Origin: Sphingomonas sp. PR090111-T3T-6A
GTDB lineage: Bacteria; Pseudomonadota; Alphaproteobacteria; Sphingomonadales; Sphingomonadaceae
NCBI RefSeq assembly: GCF_000383095.1
Contig: NZ_AORL01000023.1
Coordinates: forward strand, 112-64,111
Direction of reading: 5' to 3'
Length of the DNA stretch: 64,000 nucleotides
Shown piece after piece: positions 26,514 to 34,899 of this stretch (the stretch's first letter is position 1; each line of letters opens with the position of its first letter). Under the pieces are notes generated by a model. It was given only the letters and a program-made list of their open reading frames with translations, was not told where the DNA came from and ran no database searches. Both the position numbers and the translations under genes were made by a program.

Positions 26514-26992
26514 TACGCGCCCACCTTGTTCTTGCGGTTCATCGCCGCGACGTCGAGGACTTCCGGGTTCTGCGCGGCATGGTCATGCTCGGCGCCGGCG
26601 AAGATGCGCAGGTTGCGCATCTGCTGACGGCCCAGCGGACCGCGCGGGATCATGCGCTCCACGGCCTTCTCGAGCACGCGCTCGGGGAAGCGGCCTTCCA
26701 GCACCTTGGCCGGGGTCGTTTCCTTGATGCCGCCGGCATAGCCGGTGTGCTTGTAATAGATCTTGTCGGTCAGCTTCTTGCCGGTGAACTTCACCTTGTC
26801 GGCATTGATGATGATGACATTGTCACCACAATCGATGTGCGGGGTGAAGCTCGGCTTGTGCTTGCCGCGCAGGATGTTGGCGACGATCGAGGCAAGGCGC
26901 CCGACCACCAGGCCGTCGGCATCGATCAGATGCCACTTCTTTTCCACCGTGTACGGCGTCGCCGACTTGGTGGTCTTCATGAGCGCCTTCAT
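26513..26992 (-). CDS. rplM: 50S ribosomal protein L13
   Basis: This 159-residue protein is L13 (uL13) of the large subunit, an early assembly protein. Signature stretches are [46 protein letters not shown] and [21 protein letters not shown]. The C-terminus has the usual alphaproteobacterial extension. It is the first gene of the rplM-rpsI operon, with a recognisable promoter upstream at 27061-27089. Confidence 0.98.
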   Translation of the reverse strand: MKALMKTTKSATPYTVEKKWHLIDADGLVVGRLASIVANILRGKHKPSFTPHIDCGDNVIIINADKVKFTGKKLTDKIYYKHTGYAGGIKETTPAKVLEGRFPERVLEKAVERMIPRGPLGRQQMRNLRIFAGAEHDHAAQNPEVLDVAAMNRKNKVGA

Positions 26993-27060
26993 GGCCCCAA
27001 ACTCCGAATATGCGAGAAACGCAGCGCGCCGCCCATCGCTGAGCGGCGCTACGGAGAGGG

Positions 27061-27089
27061 CTAATGGCGAATCACCCCGAAAAAGTCAA
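27061..27089 (-). promoter_or_regulatory. Sigma70-type promoter for rplM-rpsI
   Basis: On the minus strand TTGACT (27089-27084), a 17-base spacer and CATTAG (27066-27061) fit a housekeeping promoter about 60 bases upstream of the rplM ATG. Spacing and -35 match are good; the -10 is moderate. Confidence 0.6.
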
Positions 27090-27110
27090 GCAATGCGGGG
27101 GTTTTTAGAG

Positions 27111-27126
27111 TGGTATTATAATACCA
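27111..27126. promoter_or_regulatory. Perfect 16-bp AT-rich palindrome TGGTATTATAATACCA
   Basis: This perfect palindrome lies upstream of the rplM promoter and just past the ctaA stop codon. It resembles Fur/Zur-family operators in AT content and symmetry, and also the TGGTATT half-sites of sugar-responsive operators. In the ctaA transcript it could form a short hairpin. The function is inference. Confidence 0.45.
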
Positions 27127-27133
27127 TACTGCA

Positions 27134-28213
27134 TCAAGCCGCTTGCGGCTCCTGCCCGAGCGCGTGGCCGCCCCAGATGAGCGTGCCGAGCAGGATGGTG
27201 GCGACGGCCTGATGCGTCACCGCGATCGGGATATCGACGCCGGTCAGCAGCGTGGCGATGCCGAGCAGGATCTGCGCCACCACCGCCACGACAATGGCGG
27301 CGGCCGCCCGGCGGTTGCCGGCCTGACGGGCGAAGCGCGCGACCATCACCACGGCGACGAGCGCCACCCACGCCCACCAGCGATGGACGAACTGCACGGC
27401 GATCGGGTTGTAGACGAGATTGTGGAGCGTGCTCTGCCCTGCATTCCAGCCGCCGGCGGGGAACCATTCCTCCCCCATCTTCGGCCATGTCGCGAACGCG
27501 TATCCCGCGCGCAGGCCGGCCGTGAAGGCGCCGAGCATGATCTGGATCGCGAGGATCACGATCGCCACGGCCGGCAGGCCGGTCAGCTTCGCAGGCCTGG
27601 CGGAGGGATCGCGAGCGAGAGCGAACAGGTCCAGCGCCGTCCAGATCAGGTAGCTGTATATAAGAAGCGCCGTCAGCAGATGGATGGCCAGCCGGATATG
27701 GCTCACCTCGCTGCGGTAGACGAGGCCGGAAGACACCATCCACCAGCCGACCACGCCCTGAAGCCCGCCCAGCGCGAAGATCAGCACCGCGCGGGCGCCA
27801 TAGCCTTCGGGAATCGCTCGCCGCCACCAGAAGACCGCCAGCACCGCCAGCAGCACCGTGCCGATCCCGCGCGCGATCAGGCGGTGGAGATATTCCCAGA
27901 AATAGATGTGCTTGAAGCCCTCGACCGTCATGCCCCGGTTGAACTGCTCATATTGGGGGATGTGCTTGTAGTTGTCGAACTCGGCCTGCCACTGCGCCTC
28001 GCCGATGGGCGGGATGATGCCGCGGATCGGCTTCCATTCGACGATCGACAGGCCGCTCTCGGTGAGCCGCGTGATGCCGCCGACGATCACGATCGCCAGC
28101 ACCAGCGCCGCCACGACGAGCAGCCAGCCCCCGAAGGCCCGTGGGGCGGGGCGGGGGATGGCGGGGCGGCCGGGCAGCTTCAGGGCGGGCGGGCTGGGCA
28201 GGGCTTCGGACAT
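27134..28213 (-). CDS. ctaA: Heme A synthase (COX15/CtaA type 2)
   Basis: This 359-residue inner-membrane protein oxidises heme O to heme A. Eight TM helices are evident, and the conserved histidines lie in the four expected helices: EYLHRLIAR, IRLAIHLLTA, FVHRWWAWV and AVTHQAVAT. The N-terminal TRLTESGLSIVEWKPIRGIIPP segment is diagnostic of the proteobacterial/mitochondrial COX15-like form. It implies that the organism also has an aa3-type cytochrome c oxidase elsewhere, since the oxidases in this window are bo3-type. It stands alone between rplM and merC. Confidence 0.94.
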   Translation of the reverse strand: MSEALPSPPALKLPGRPAIPRPAPRAFGGWLLVVAALVLAIVIVGGITRLTESGLSIVEWKPIRGIIPPIGEAQWQAEFDNYKHIPQYEQFNRGMTVEGFKHIYFWEYLHRLIARGIGTVLLAVLAVFWWRRAIPEGYGARAVLIFALGGLQGVVGWWMVSSGLVYRSEVSHIRLAIHLLTALLIYSYLIWTALDLFALARDPSARPAKLTGLPAVAIVILAIQIMLGAFTAGLRAGYAFATWPKMGEEWFPAGGWNAGQSTLHNLVYNPIAVQFVHRWWAWVALVAVVMVARFARQAGNRRAAAAIVVAVVAQILLGIATLLTGVDIPIAVTHQAVATILLGTLIWGGHALGQEPQAA

Positions 28214-28305
28214 GGCGAGGCCTTACCGCGCGGCCGGGGCTGTCGACAATGCCGCTGTTGGCCTCCGTCCTTTCGCGACGCCGATGAGACGAAGGGAGGA
28301 AATGA

Positions 28306-28316
28306 GATATTGTATC
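28306..28316. promoter_or_regulatory. Palindrome GATATTGTATC upstream of merC-zur
   Basis: An AT-rich inverted repeat (GATA-TTG-TATC) lies 29 bases before the MerC-like gene, in the gap to the divergent ctaA gene. Its form fits a Fur/Zur-type operator and could autoregulate the downstream pair. This is inference from sequence symmetry and gene context. Confidence 0.35.
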
Positions 28317-28345
28317 ATCGTGACGATGGTGCCATATCGCCGGCC

Positions 28346-28786
28346 ATGGCGACTTCCCCCTCCGATTCCCCGCCCGACTCCGGCATGGAGCGCGAACGCA
28401 GCATCGACCGGCTCGACCGCATGGCGATCGGGCTTTCCAGCCTGTGCCTCATCCATTGCGTGGCGACCGTCCTGCTCGCGGCGACGCTGGCATCGGCGGG
28501 GGCGGCGCTGGCCAATCCGCGCTGGCACGAGGCGGGCTTCACGCTCGCCATCCTGATCGGCGGCGTGGCGCTGGGGCGCGGTTATCTCGCGCATCGTGAC
28601 TGGCGGCCGCTGCTGCTCGGCGGGGCGGGGCTGGCGCTGATGGCGGTCGGCCTGATCCGGGCCGAGGGGCTGCCCGAAATCGCCAGCACCATGGCGGGCG
28701 TCGTGCTGCTCGCCTTCGCGCATCGCCTCAATGCGCGGCGTGGGGCGCACGCCCACGGCCTTGTCGCGGGGCATCGTCACGCCTAG
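28346..28786 (+). CDS. MerC-domain membrane protein
   Basis: This 146-residue protein carries the MerC-type domain: four TM helices with SLCLIHCVATVLLAATLA containing the Cys-x3-Cys-like metal-binding pair in helix one, then FTLAILIGGVALGRGYL, LLGGAGLALMAVGLI and TMAGVVLLAFAHRL. The C-terminus is His-rich (HAHGLVAGHRHA). MerC proteins move mercuric or other metal ions across the inner membrane; here, with a Fur/Zur-family gene 10 bases downstream, a role in zinc or another metal seems more likely than mercury resistance. No other mer genes are present. Confidence 0.8.
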   Translation: MATSPSDSPPDSGMERERSIDRLDRMAIGLSSLCLIHCVATVLLAATLASAGAALANPRWHEAGFTLAILIGGVALGRGYLAHRDWRPLLLGGAGLALMAVGLIRAEGLPEIASTMAGVVLLAFAHRLNARRGAHAHGLVAGHRHA

Positions 28787-28796
28787 TTTGGCGGGC

Positions 28797-29297
28797 ATGG
28801 CCGGAACCCATGCCACCACTACCCCGCGCGTGCACAAACATGCGCATCATCACGGCGCGGCTCTGGCGTCCGCCGCCCAGGCGACGCTGGAATCGAAGGG
28901 CGAGCAATGGACCGCGCTCCGCTCGGCCGTGTTCGGCGTGCTGAGTCGGCTGGAGCGGCCGGCCTCGGCCTATGACATCACCGAACTCCTCTCCCGCGAG
29001 CAGGAGCGGCGCGTCGCCGCCAACAGCGTCTACCGCATCCTCGACCTGTTCGTGGCGACCAACCTCGCCCAGCGGATCGAGAGCGCCAACGCCTATATCG
29101 CCAATCCGCATCCCGGCTGCATGCACGACTGCATCTTCCTCGTCTGCGACCGTTGCGGGCAGGCGATCCACGTCGACAACGACGCCGCGGCCGGCCCGGT
29201 TCGCGAGGCAGCTCAAAAGGTTGGCTTCGTTCCCGAGCGTCCCGTGATCGAGGTTCGCGGGCGCTGCGCGGCGTGCGCGGCGGCAACACTCGCCTAA
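28797..29297 (+). CDS. zur: Fur-family transcriptional regulator (Zur-like)
   Basis: This 166-residue metalloregulator has the Fur winged helix (TALRSAVFGVLSRLERPASAYDITELL, AANSVYRILDLFVATNLAQRIES) and a C-terminal dimerisation/metal domain. Two CxxC pairs (VCDRCGQ and GRCAACA) form the structural zinc site, and HPGCMHDCIFLVC lies in the sensing region. The protein lacks the HHDH pattern of Fur, which supports Zur. The N-terminus is His-rich (HKHAHHHG). It follows the MerC-like gene closely and probably shares its promoter. The Zur name is inference. Confidence 0.75.
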   Translation: MAGTHATTTPRVHKHAHHHGAALASAAQATLESKGEQWTALRSAVFGVLSRLERPASAYDITELLSREQERRVAANSVYRILDLFVATNLAQRIESANAYIANPHPGCMHDCIFLVCDRCGQAIHVDNDAAAGPVREAAQKVGFVPERPVIEVRGRCAACAAATLA

Positions 29298-29377
29298 AAC
29301 CCGCATATTAAGGTTTCTTCACCGTTCGACAGGACGCGCCGCTTGGCGTAAGCGGTGCGGTCCAAGGAGAGCTATTC

Positions 29378-31306
29378 GTGTCCGATCGCCCCGTGACCCC
29401 CCTACTGGACAAAGTTGATACCCCGGCCGACCTGCGCCGCCTGAAGCCCGAGCAGCTCCGGCAGCTTGCGGACGAGCTGCGCGCCGAGATGATCTCGGTC
29501 GTCGGCGTGACGGGTGGTCATCTTGGCTCCGGCCTTGGCGTGGTGGAGCTGACCACCGCGCTACACTATGTATTCAACACGCCCGATGACAAGCTCATCT
29601 GGGACGTGGGCCACCAGGCCTATCCCCACAAGATCCTGACCGGCCGTCGGGACCGCATTCGTACGCTCCGGCAGGGCGGGGGCCTCTCCGGATTTACGCA
29701 GCGGGCCGAGAGCGAATATGATCCGTTCGGTGCGGCGCACTCGTCGACGTCGATCTCGGCGGCGCTGGGCTTCGCGGTGGCGAACAAGCTCGCCGGCAAG
29801 TCGGGCAAGGCGATCGCGGTCATCGGCGACGGCTCGATGTCGGCCGGCATGGCCTATGAGGCGATGAACAATGCCGAGCAGGCGGGCAACCGTCTGGTCG
29901 TCATCCTCAACGACAACGATATGTCGATCGCGCCGCCGGTGGGTGGGCTTTCGGCCTATCTGGCGCGGATCGTCTCGTCGGCGCCGTTCCTCAACCTGCG
30001 CGATCTCGCCAAGAAGCTGGCCAGACGCCTGCCGCGCCCGCTCGCGGACGCCGCGCGCAAGACCGACGAGTTCGCCCGCGGCATGGCCATCGGCGGCACG
30101 CTCTTCGAGGAGCTGGGCTTCTATTATGTCGGCCCGATCGACGGCCATAATCTCGACCACCTGATCCCGGTGCTCGAGAATGTGCGCGACGCGGCCGAGG
30201 GCCCGATCCTGATCCACGTCGTCACCAAGAAGGGCCATGGCTACGCGCCTGCCGAAAAGGCGCCGGACAAATATCATGGCGTCCAGAAGTTCGACGTCAT
30301 CACCGGCGAACAGGTGAAGGGCCCCGCCGGCCCGCCGAGCTACACCGCCGTCTTCGCCAAGGCGCTGGTCGCCGAGGCCGAGCGCGACAGCACGATCTGC
30401 GCGATCACCGCGGCTATGCCGTCGGGCACCGGCCTCGACAAGTTCCAGCAGAAGTTCCCGGATCGCCTGTTCGACGTGGGCATCGCGGAGCAGCACGCCG
30501 TCACCTTCGCCGCCGGTCTGGCCGCGCAGGGGCAGCGCCCGTTCTGCGCGATCTACTCGACCTTCCTCCAGCGCGCCTATGACCAGGTGGTCCACGACGT
30601 CGCGATCCAGAACCTGCCGGTCCGCTTCGCGATCGACCGCGCCGGTCTGGTCGGCGCCGACGGCTCGACCCATGCGGGCTCGTTCGACATCACCTATCTC
30701 GCCACGCTGCCCAACATGGTGGTGATGGCGGCGGCGGACGAGGCGGAGCTGGTCCACATGGTCCACACCGCCGCGCTCTACGACAACGGCCCCATCGCGC
30801 TGCGCTATCCGCGCGGCAACGGTGTCGGCGTCGAACTGCCGGCCGTCCCGCAGAAGCTGGAGATCGGCAAGGGCCGCATCGTCCGCGAGGGCAAGAAGGT
30901 GGCGATCCTGTCGCTCGGCACGCGTCTCGAAGAGGCGCTGAAGGCGGCCGATCGTCTCGACGCGCAGGGCCTCTCCACCACGGTGGCCGACCTGCGTTTC
31001 GCCAAGCCGCTCGACGCCAAGCTGATCCGCAAGCTCTGCGCCACGCATGAGGTGATCCTCACCGTGGAAGAGGGCTCGGTCGGCGGCCTCGGCGCGCATG
31101 TGCTGACGCTGGCGTCCGACGAGGGGCTGATCGATGCGGGCCTGAAGATCCGCACGCTGCGCCTGCCGGATATCTTCCAGGCGCAGGACAAGCCCGAGAA
31201 GCAATATGCCGAGGCCGGCCTCGATGCCGATGCGATGGTGGACACGGTGCTGAAGGCGCTGCGCCACAATTCGGTGGGCGTCGTCGTCGGCGAGGTTCGC
31301 GCCTGA
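29378..31306 (+). CDS. dxs: 1-deoxy-D-xylulose-5-phosphate synthase
   Basis: This 642-residue thiamine-diphosphate enzyme condenses pyruvate and glyceraldehyde-3-phosphate, the first step of the MEP isoprenoid pathway. Signatures are [24 protein letters not shown] (in parts), the ThDP motif [31 protein letters not shown], and the transketolase pyrimidine domain [16 protein letters not shown]. Translation starts at GTG 29378 after AAGGAGA. Length is typical. A hairpin terminator follows. Confidence 0.97.
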   Translation: MSDRPVTPLLDKVDTPADLRRLKPEQLRQLADELRAEMISVVGVTGGHLGSGLGVVELTTALHYVFNTPDDKLIWDVGHQAYPHKILTGRRDRIRTLRQGGGLSGFTQRAESEYDPFGAAHSSTSISAALGFAVANKLAGKSGKAIAVIGDGSMSAGMAYEAMNNAEQAGNRLVVILNDNDMSIAPPVGGLSAYLARIVSSAPFLNLRDLAKKLARRLPRPLADAARKTDEFARGMAIGGTLFEELGFYYVGPIDGHNLDHLIPVLENVRDAAEGPILIHVVTKKGHGYAPAEKAPDKYHGVQKFDVITGEQVKGPAGPPSYTAVFAKALVAEAERDSTICAITAAMPSGTGLDKFQQKFPDRLFDVGIAEQHAVTFAAGLAAQGQRPFCAIYSTFLQRAYDQVVHDVAIQNLPVRFAIDRAGLVGADGSTHAGSFDITYLATLPNMVVMAAADEAELVHMVHTAALYDNGPIALRYPRGNGVGVELPAVPQKLEIGKGRIVREGKKVAILSLGTRLEEALKAADRLDAQGLSTTVADLRFAKPLDAKLIRKLCATHEVILTVEEGSVGGLGAHVLTLASDEGLIDAGLKIRTLRLPDIFQAQDKPEKQYAEAGLDADAMVDTVLKALRHNSVGVVVGEVRA

Positions 31307-31313
31307 CGATCCT

Positions 31314-31348
31314 CCGGCCCGCCTCCCGGATATGGGACGGCGGGCCGG
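31314..31348 (+). terminator. Hairpin after dxs
   Basis: CCGGCCCGCC (31314-31323) pairs with GGCGGGCCGG (31339-31348). Only a weak pyrimidine tract (GCTTCCCC) follows, so termination may be partial. Confidence 0.55.
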
Positions 31349-31374
31349 GCTTCCCCATAGGGACGGCGGGCATG

Positions 31375-31407
31375 AAAAAGCCGCCGGGGCCGGGAGGCCA
31401 CGACGGC
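31375..31407 (-). terminator. Intrinsic terminator for minus-strand micro-gene
   Basis: On the minus strand GCCGTCG-T-GGCC, loop TCCC, GGCC-C-CGGCGGC is followed by TTTTTC. The only co-oriented gene upstream within range is the 27-residue ORF at 31466-31549, so this supports a separate transcript there. Confidence 0.65.
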
Positions 31408-31465
31408 TTGGACATCCGGCCGAAGCCGGGAGGGAGCTGCTATGCGTCCCTTGTCATCGGTGCGA

Positions 31466-31549
31466 TCAGTGGATCAGGATCGTCCCGATCGCCAGCGCCT
31501 GAGCGCCAACCATCGCCGCGAGCAAAGCCGCGCCTTCAAGCATACGCAT
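31466..31549 (-). CDS. 27-residue single-pass membrane micro-protein
   Basis: The product MRMLEGAALLAAMVGAQALAIGTILIH is almost entirely one predicted TM helix (its sequence is given only in part: charged MRMLEG start, then a hydrophobic Ala/Leu run, ending TILIH). The ATG is preceded by AAGGAAAATATCCC, a clear ribosome site, and an intrinsic terminator lies 59 bases downstream on the same strand. AT-rich sequence suitable for a promoter lies upstream (31550-31700), divergent from tlyA. No family was recognised. Confidence 0.5.
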   Translation of the reverse strand: MRMLEGAALLAAMVGAQALAIGTILIH

Positions 31550-31711
31550 GGGATATTTTCCTTGTGTAGGACGCGCAGGGCAACGGCTAGGGGAGGGGGG
31601 AGCAGCGTTGCCCTGCGACGAAACGACAGATAAGCGGGACGAAACTTTATTACAAGTGTGAGTAAGGTTCGCGCGATTGCGTGAACTGCATTTCTGGGAG
31701 TTTGCCGGTTC

Positions 31712-32467
31712 ATGAGCCGCAATGTCCGCGCCGATCAGCTCGTCACCGACCGCGGCCTCGCCGAGAGCCGGACCCGCGCGCAGGCGCTCATCCTGGCCGG
31801 ACTCGTCTATACGGGCGACCGCAAGGTGGAGAAGGCGGGCCAGCCCCTCGCGCCCGACGCGCCGCTGGAGGTGAAGGGGCGCGATCATCCCTGGGTGTCG
31901 CGCGGCGGGCTCAAGCTCGATCATGCGCTCACACATTTCGGCTGGGACGTGACCGGCCTCGTCGCGGTGGATGTCGGCGCTTCGACCGGGGGCTTCACCG
32001 ACGTGCTGCTGACGCGCGGTGCAGCGAAGGTCTATGCCGTGGATGTCGGGCATGGGCAGCTTGCGTGGAAGCTCCGCTCCGACGAGCGCGTGGTCGTTCT
32101 GGAGCGGACCAACGCCCGCCACCTCACCGCCGAGCATATTCCCGATCCGATCGATCTCGTGGTGTGCGACGCGAGCTTCATCGCGCTCTCCAAGGTGCTG
32201 GCCGCCGCGCTCGATCTGGCGGGGCCGGGGGCGCGGCTCGCGGCGCTCATCAAGCCACAGTTCGAGGCGGGGCGCGAGGAAGTGGGCAAGGGCGGCGTCG
32301 TGCGCGATCCCGTCGTCCATCAGCGGGTGTGCGATGAGACGGTGGAGTGGCTCGGCTCGATCGGCTGGTCGGTGCTCGGCGTCACCACCAGCCCGATCAC
32401 CGGGCCGGAGGGCAATGTCGAGTTCCTGGTTGCCGCAATGAAACAGGTTCAAGACAGCGACAGTTGA
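31712..32467 (+). CDS. tlyA: TlyA-family rRNA 2'-O-methyltransferase
   Basis: This 251-residue protein joins an N-terminal S4 RNA-binding domain (RADQLVTDRGLAESRTRAQ, residues 1-60) to a FtsJ-like Rossmann methyltransferase. The SAM site is VAVDVGASTGGFTDVLL, and the catalytic KDKE-type residues are suggested by SRGGLKLDHAL, VVCDASFIAL and ALIKPQFEAG. TlyA methylates 16S and 23S rRNA in mycobacteria; many family members are misannotated as hemolysins. The gene is followed by tspO after 75 bases. Confidence 0.93.
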   Translation: MSRNVRADQLVTDRGLAESRTRAQALILAGLVYTGDRKVEKAGQPLAPDAPLEVKGRDHPWVSRGGLKLDHALTHFGWDVTGLVAVDVGASTGGFTDVLLTRGAAKVYAVDVGHGQLAWKLRSDERVVVLERTNARHLTAEHIPDPIDLVVCDASFIALSKVLAAALDLAGPGARLAALIKPQFEAGREEVGKGGVVRDPVVHQRVCDETVEWLGSIGWSVLGVTTSPITGPEGNVEFLVAAMKQVQDSDS

Positions 32468-32542
32468 CGGCGCGTCCCAAGTCGATACCTCCATGGTCCC
32501 GAAACGGGGCATATGCCGCTCTGCGCGGCCAGGGGTGACGAG

Positions 32543-33097
32543 ATGAGTGAGCTGGCGCTGCCGGGGCAGCTTCGAATGTCGTTCGTGCGCGTGGCGCTCA
32601 TCACGGTGCCGACGATTCTGTTCCTCGGCATCCTGTCGGGCGTGGCGGCCGGATCGGGCTACGGCAACCCGTGGTTCGCGGCGCTGGCCAAGCCGTCGCT
32701 GATGCCGCCGGGCTGGGTGTTCCCGGTGGCGTGGACGCTGCTCTACATCCTGATCGGGCTGGCGCTCTCGATGATCCTCGCGGCGCGGGGTGCCGGCGGG
32801 CGGCCGGTGGCGATCATCCTGTTCGTCCTCCAGTTCGCGCTGAACCTCGCCTGGTCGCCGACCTTCTTCGCCGCGCACAAGGTGACGATCGCCTTCGCCG
32901 TCATCTTGCTGATGATCGTGCTGACGGTGGCGACGGTGCTCGCCTTCGCGCGCGTCCGGCCGCGGGCGGCGGCGCTGATGCTGCCTTATCTGGCGTGGCT
33001 CTGCTTCGCGGCGTGGCTCAATCATGAGATCGAGACGCTCAATCCTCAGGCCGGAACGCTTGCACCGGCGGCGTCGAGCGCCCAAGTGCAGCTCTGA
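32543..33097 (+). CDS. tspO: TspO/MBR family protein
   Basis: This 184-residue protein belongs to the TspO/MBR (translocator/tryptophan-rich sensory protein) family of five-TM proteins that bind porphyrins and modulate tetrapyrrole metabolism. Family landmarks are NPWFAALAKPSLMPPGWVF, AWTLLYILIGLALSMI, FALNLAWSPTFFAAHK and PYLAWLCFAAWLNHEI. The ATG giving MSELALPGQLRM was used; ten upstream codons overlap a poorly coding stretch. It is co-oriented with ubiK 36 bases downstream. Confidence 0.93.
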   Translation: MSELALPGQLRMSFVRVALITVPTILFLGILSGVAAGSGYGNPWFAALAKPSLMPPGWVFPVAWTLLYILIGLALSMILAARGAGGRPVAIILFVLQFALNLAWSPTFFAAHKVTIAFAVILLMIVLTVATVLAFARVRPRAAALMLPYLAWLCFAAWLNHEIETLNPQAGTLAPAASSAQVQL

Positions 33098-33133
33098 CAC
33101 TCGGGGCGGATGCGCCCCACGGGGAGAATTGAG

Positions 33134-33394
33134 ATGCAGTCCGAGAATCGTTTCTTCGATGATGTCGTGAAGCTGATGAACGGCGTCGCGGGCACCGTCG
33201 CCGGCGCCGGCCGCGAGGCCGAGGCGCAGTTCCGCGAGAAGGCCAAGGGCTTCTTCGGCGGCATGGACTTCGTTAGCCGCGAAGAGTTCGACGCCGTGAA
33301 GGCGATGGCCGCCGCCGCCCGCGACGAGGCCGATGCGCTCAAGGCCCGGCTCGACGCGCTGGAGGCGAAGCTCGCCGGCGGGGCAAGCGCCTGA
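33134..33394 (+). CDS. ubiK: Ubiquinone biosynthesis accessory factor UbiK
   Basis: This 86-residue protein (BMFP/DUF526 family) helps the Ubi complex make ubiquinone under oxic conditions. It starts FFDDVVKLMNGVAGTVAGAGREAEAQF, an amphipathic membrane-associating helix, and ends in a coiled coil with EEFDAVKAMAAAARDEADAL and LDALEAKLAG. ATG 33134 follows GGGGAGAATTGAG. Ubiquinol is the electron donor of the bo3 oxidases encoded in this window. Confidence 0.92.
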   Translation: MQSENRFFDDVVKLMNGVAGTVAGAGREAEAQFREKAKGFFGGMDFVSREEFDAVKAMAAAARDEADALKARLDALEAKLAGGASA

Positions 33395-33496
33395 TCCTTT
33401 TCTCCACAGTTTTCGTGGGAGCCGCCCCTTGCCGTAGGCCGCGCACACGGTCACAGCTTGGCGTTCCGCAGTGGATGCGGTAGGGGCGGGGCCAGG

Positions 33497-34009
33497 ATGA
33501 ATCTCGACGATCTCGAGGACGCGCACAACGACGCGAGTGCGCCGATCGACATGCTGGAAAGCTATTTCCAGGCGCATGGCTGGACGTGCGAGCGCATGGG
33601 CGACGACGAGATCGTCGCGACCGTGCAGGGAAGCTGGACACAGTACGAGCTTCGCGGCGTGTGGCGCCCCGAGGACCGCGTGCTCCAGTTCCTCGCCATG
33701 CCCGACATCCGCGTGCCCGCCGACAAGCGGCTGGCGGTCTACGAGACGATCGGCCTCATCAACGAGCAGCTCTGGCTCGGCCATTTCGAGCTGTGGGCGG
33801 CGTCGGGCCTCGCGCTCTATCGCAACGCCACGCTGGTCGAAGGCGATGGCGAGAGCGTGCTGTCGCTCGACCAGGCCGAGACGCTGATCGAGACCGCCAT
33901 CGACGAGTGCGAGCGCTTCTACCCGGTGTTCCAGTTCGTGCTGTGGGGCAACAAGTCGCCGGCCGACGCGATCGCGGCCGCGCTGATCGAGACGCGCGGC
34001 GAGGCTTGA
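33497..34009 (+). CDS. YbjN domain-containing protein
   Basis: This 170-residue cytosolic protein carries the YbjN/type III secretion chaperone-like alpha/beta fold. Typical parts are MLESYFQAHGWTCERMGDDEIVA, RVLQFLAMPDIRVPADKR and INEQLWLGHFELWAASGLALYRN, and it ends DECERFYPVFQFVLWGNKSPADA. Such proteins are common in alphaproteobacteria upstream of proC, but their role is not known. The start MNLDDLED follows AGGATG-type context. proC follows after 25 bases, so co-transcription is likely. Confidence 0.87.
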   Translation: MNLDDLEDAHNDASAPIDMLESYFQAHGWTCERMGDDEIVATVQGSWTQYELRGVWRPEDRVLQFLAMPDIRVPADKRLAVYETIGLINEQLWLGHFELWAASGLALYRNATLVEGDGESVLSLDQAETLIETAIDECERFYPVFQFVLWGNKSPADAIAAALIETRGEA

Positions 34010-34034
34010 GCGCCCCGCCTTCAGGAGAGAATCG

Positions 34035-34850
34035 ATGAGCATCGCTGGGAACGGCCCGATCTGGCTGGCGGGCGCCGGCAATATGGGCGGGGCGATGCTG
34101 CGCGGCTGGCTCGGCGCGGGCGTCGAGGCGGAGCGCATCCTCGTCATCCGGCCCTCGGGCGCGCTGGTGGATGGCAGCGTGCAGGTGCTGAAGAGCCCGC
34201 CGCCGGATGGCGAGATGCCCGCCGTGCTCGTGCTCGCGATGAAGCCGCAGAAGCTCGACGAGGCCGTCCCCGCGCTGGCGCCGCTGGTGGGCGAGGGGAC
34301 GCTGATCGTCTCGGTGCTGGCGGGCGTCGAGGTGGCGTCGCTGGCCAGGCGCTTCCCGAAGCATCGCGGCATCGTGCGCGTCATGCCCAACACGCCGGTC
34401 GCGATCGGCAAGGGCGTGGCGCTGCTCCACGCCGATGCCGGCACCGATGCGGCGACCCGCGCGGAGGCGGAGGAACTCGCCCGCCCGCTCGGCCTCACCG
34501 AATGGATTCCCGACGAGACGCTGTTCGGGGCGGCGACGGCGCTCTCCGGCTGCGGCCCGGCCTTCCTGTTCCGCTTCATCGACGCGATGGCGAAGGCGGG
34601 CGCGGCGCTCGGCCTCGACGAGGCTCAGGCCGCGCGGCTGGCGCTGGCGACGGTGGAGGGCGCGGCACTGCTCGCGGCTGGATCGGACGAGAGCCCGGCG
34701 AAGCTTGCGGACCGGGTGGCCAGCCCCGGCGGCTCGACCCGGGCGGGCCTCAACGTCATCGACGAAGGCGCGGCGCTCGACCGGCTGATGGCGTCGGTGC
34801 TCAAGGCCTCCTTCGACCGCAACGAGGAAATGGCCGCCGCGGCGCGCTGA
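34035..34850 (+). CDS. proC: Pyrroline-5-carboxylate reductase
   Basis: This 271-residue cytosolic enzyme reduces 1-pyrroline-5-carboxylate to proline with NAD(P)H. The Rossmann motif is IWLAGAGNMGGAMLRGWL, VLAMKPQKLDEAVPAL and VRVMPNTPVAIGKGVA follow, and the C-terminal signature is GSDESPAKLADRVASPGGST with TRAGLNVIDEG. The length and motifs are normal. It closes the tspO-ubiK-ybjN-proC run on the plus strand. Confidence 0.96.
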   Translation: MSIAGNGPIWLAGAGNMGGAMLRGWLGAGVEAERILVIRPSGALVDGSVQVLKSPPPDGEMPAVLVLAMKPQKLDEAVPALAPLVGEGTLIVSVLAGVEVASLARRFPKHRGIVRVMPNTPVAIGKGVALLHADAGTDAATRAEAEELARPLGLTEWIPDETLFGAATALSGCGPAFLFRFIDAMAKAGAALGLDEAQAARLALATVEGAALLAAGSDESPAKLADRVASPGGSTRAGLNVIDEGAALDRLMASVLKASFDRNEEMAAAAR

Positions 34851-34899
34851 GCGCTGTAGGATTTGCGGGCGCAATTCTCCCGCGATTTTCCGACGAAAA

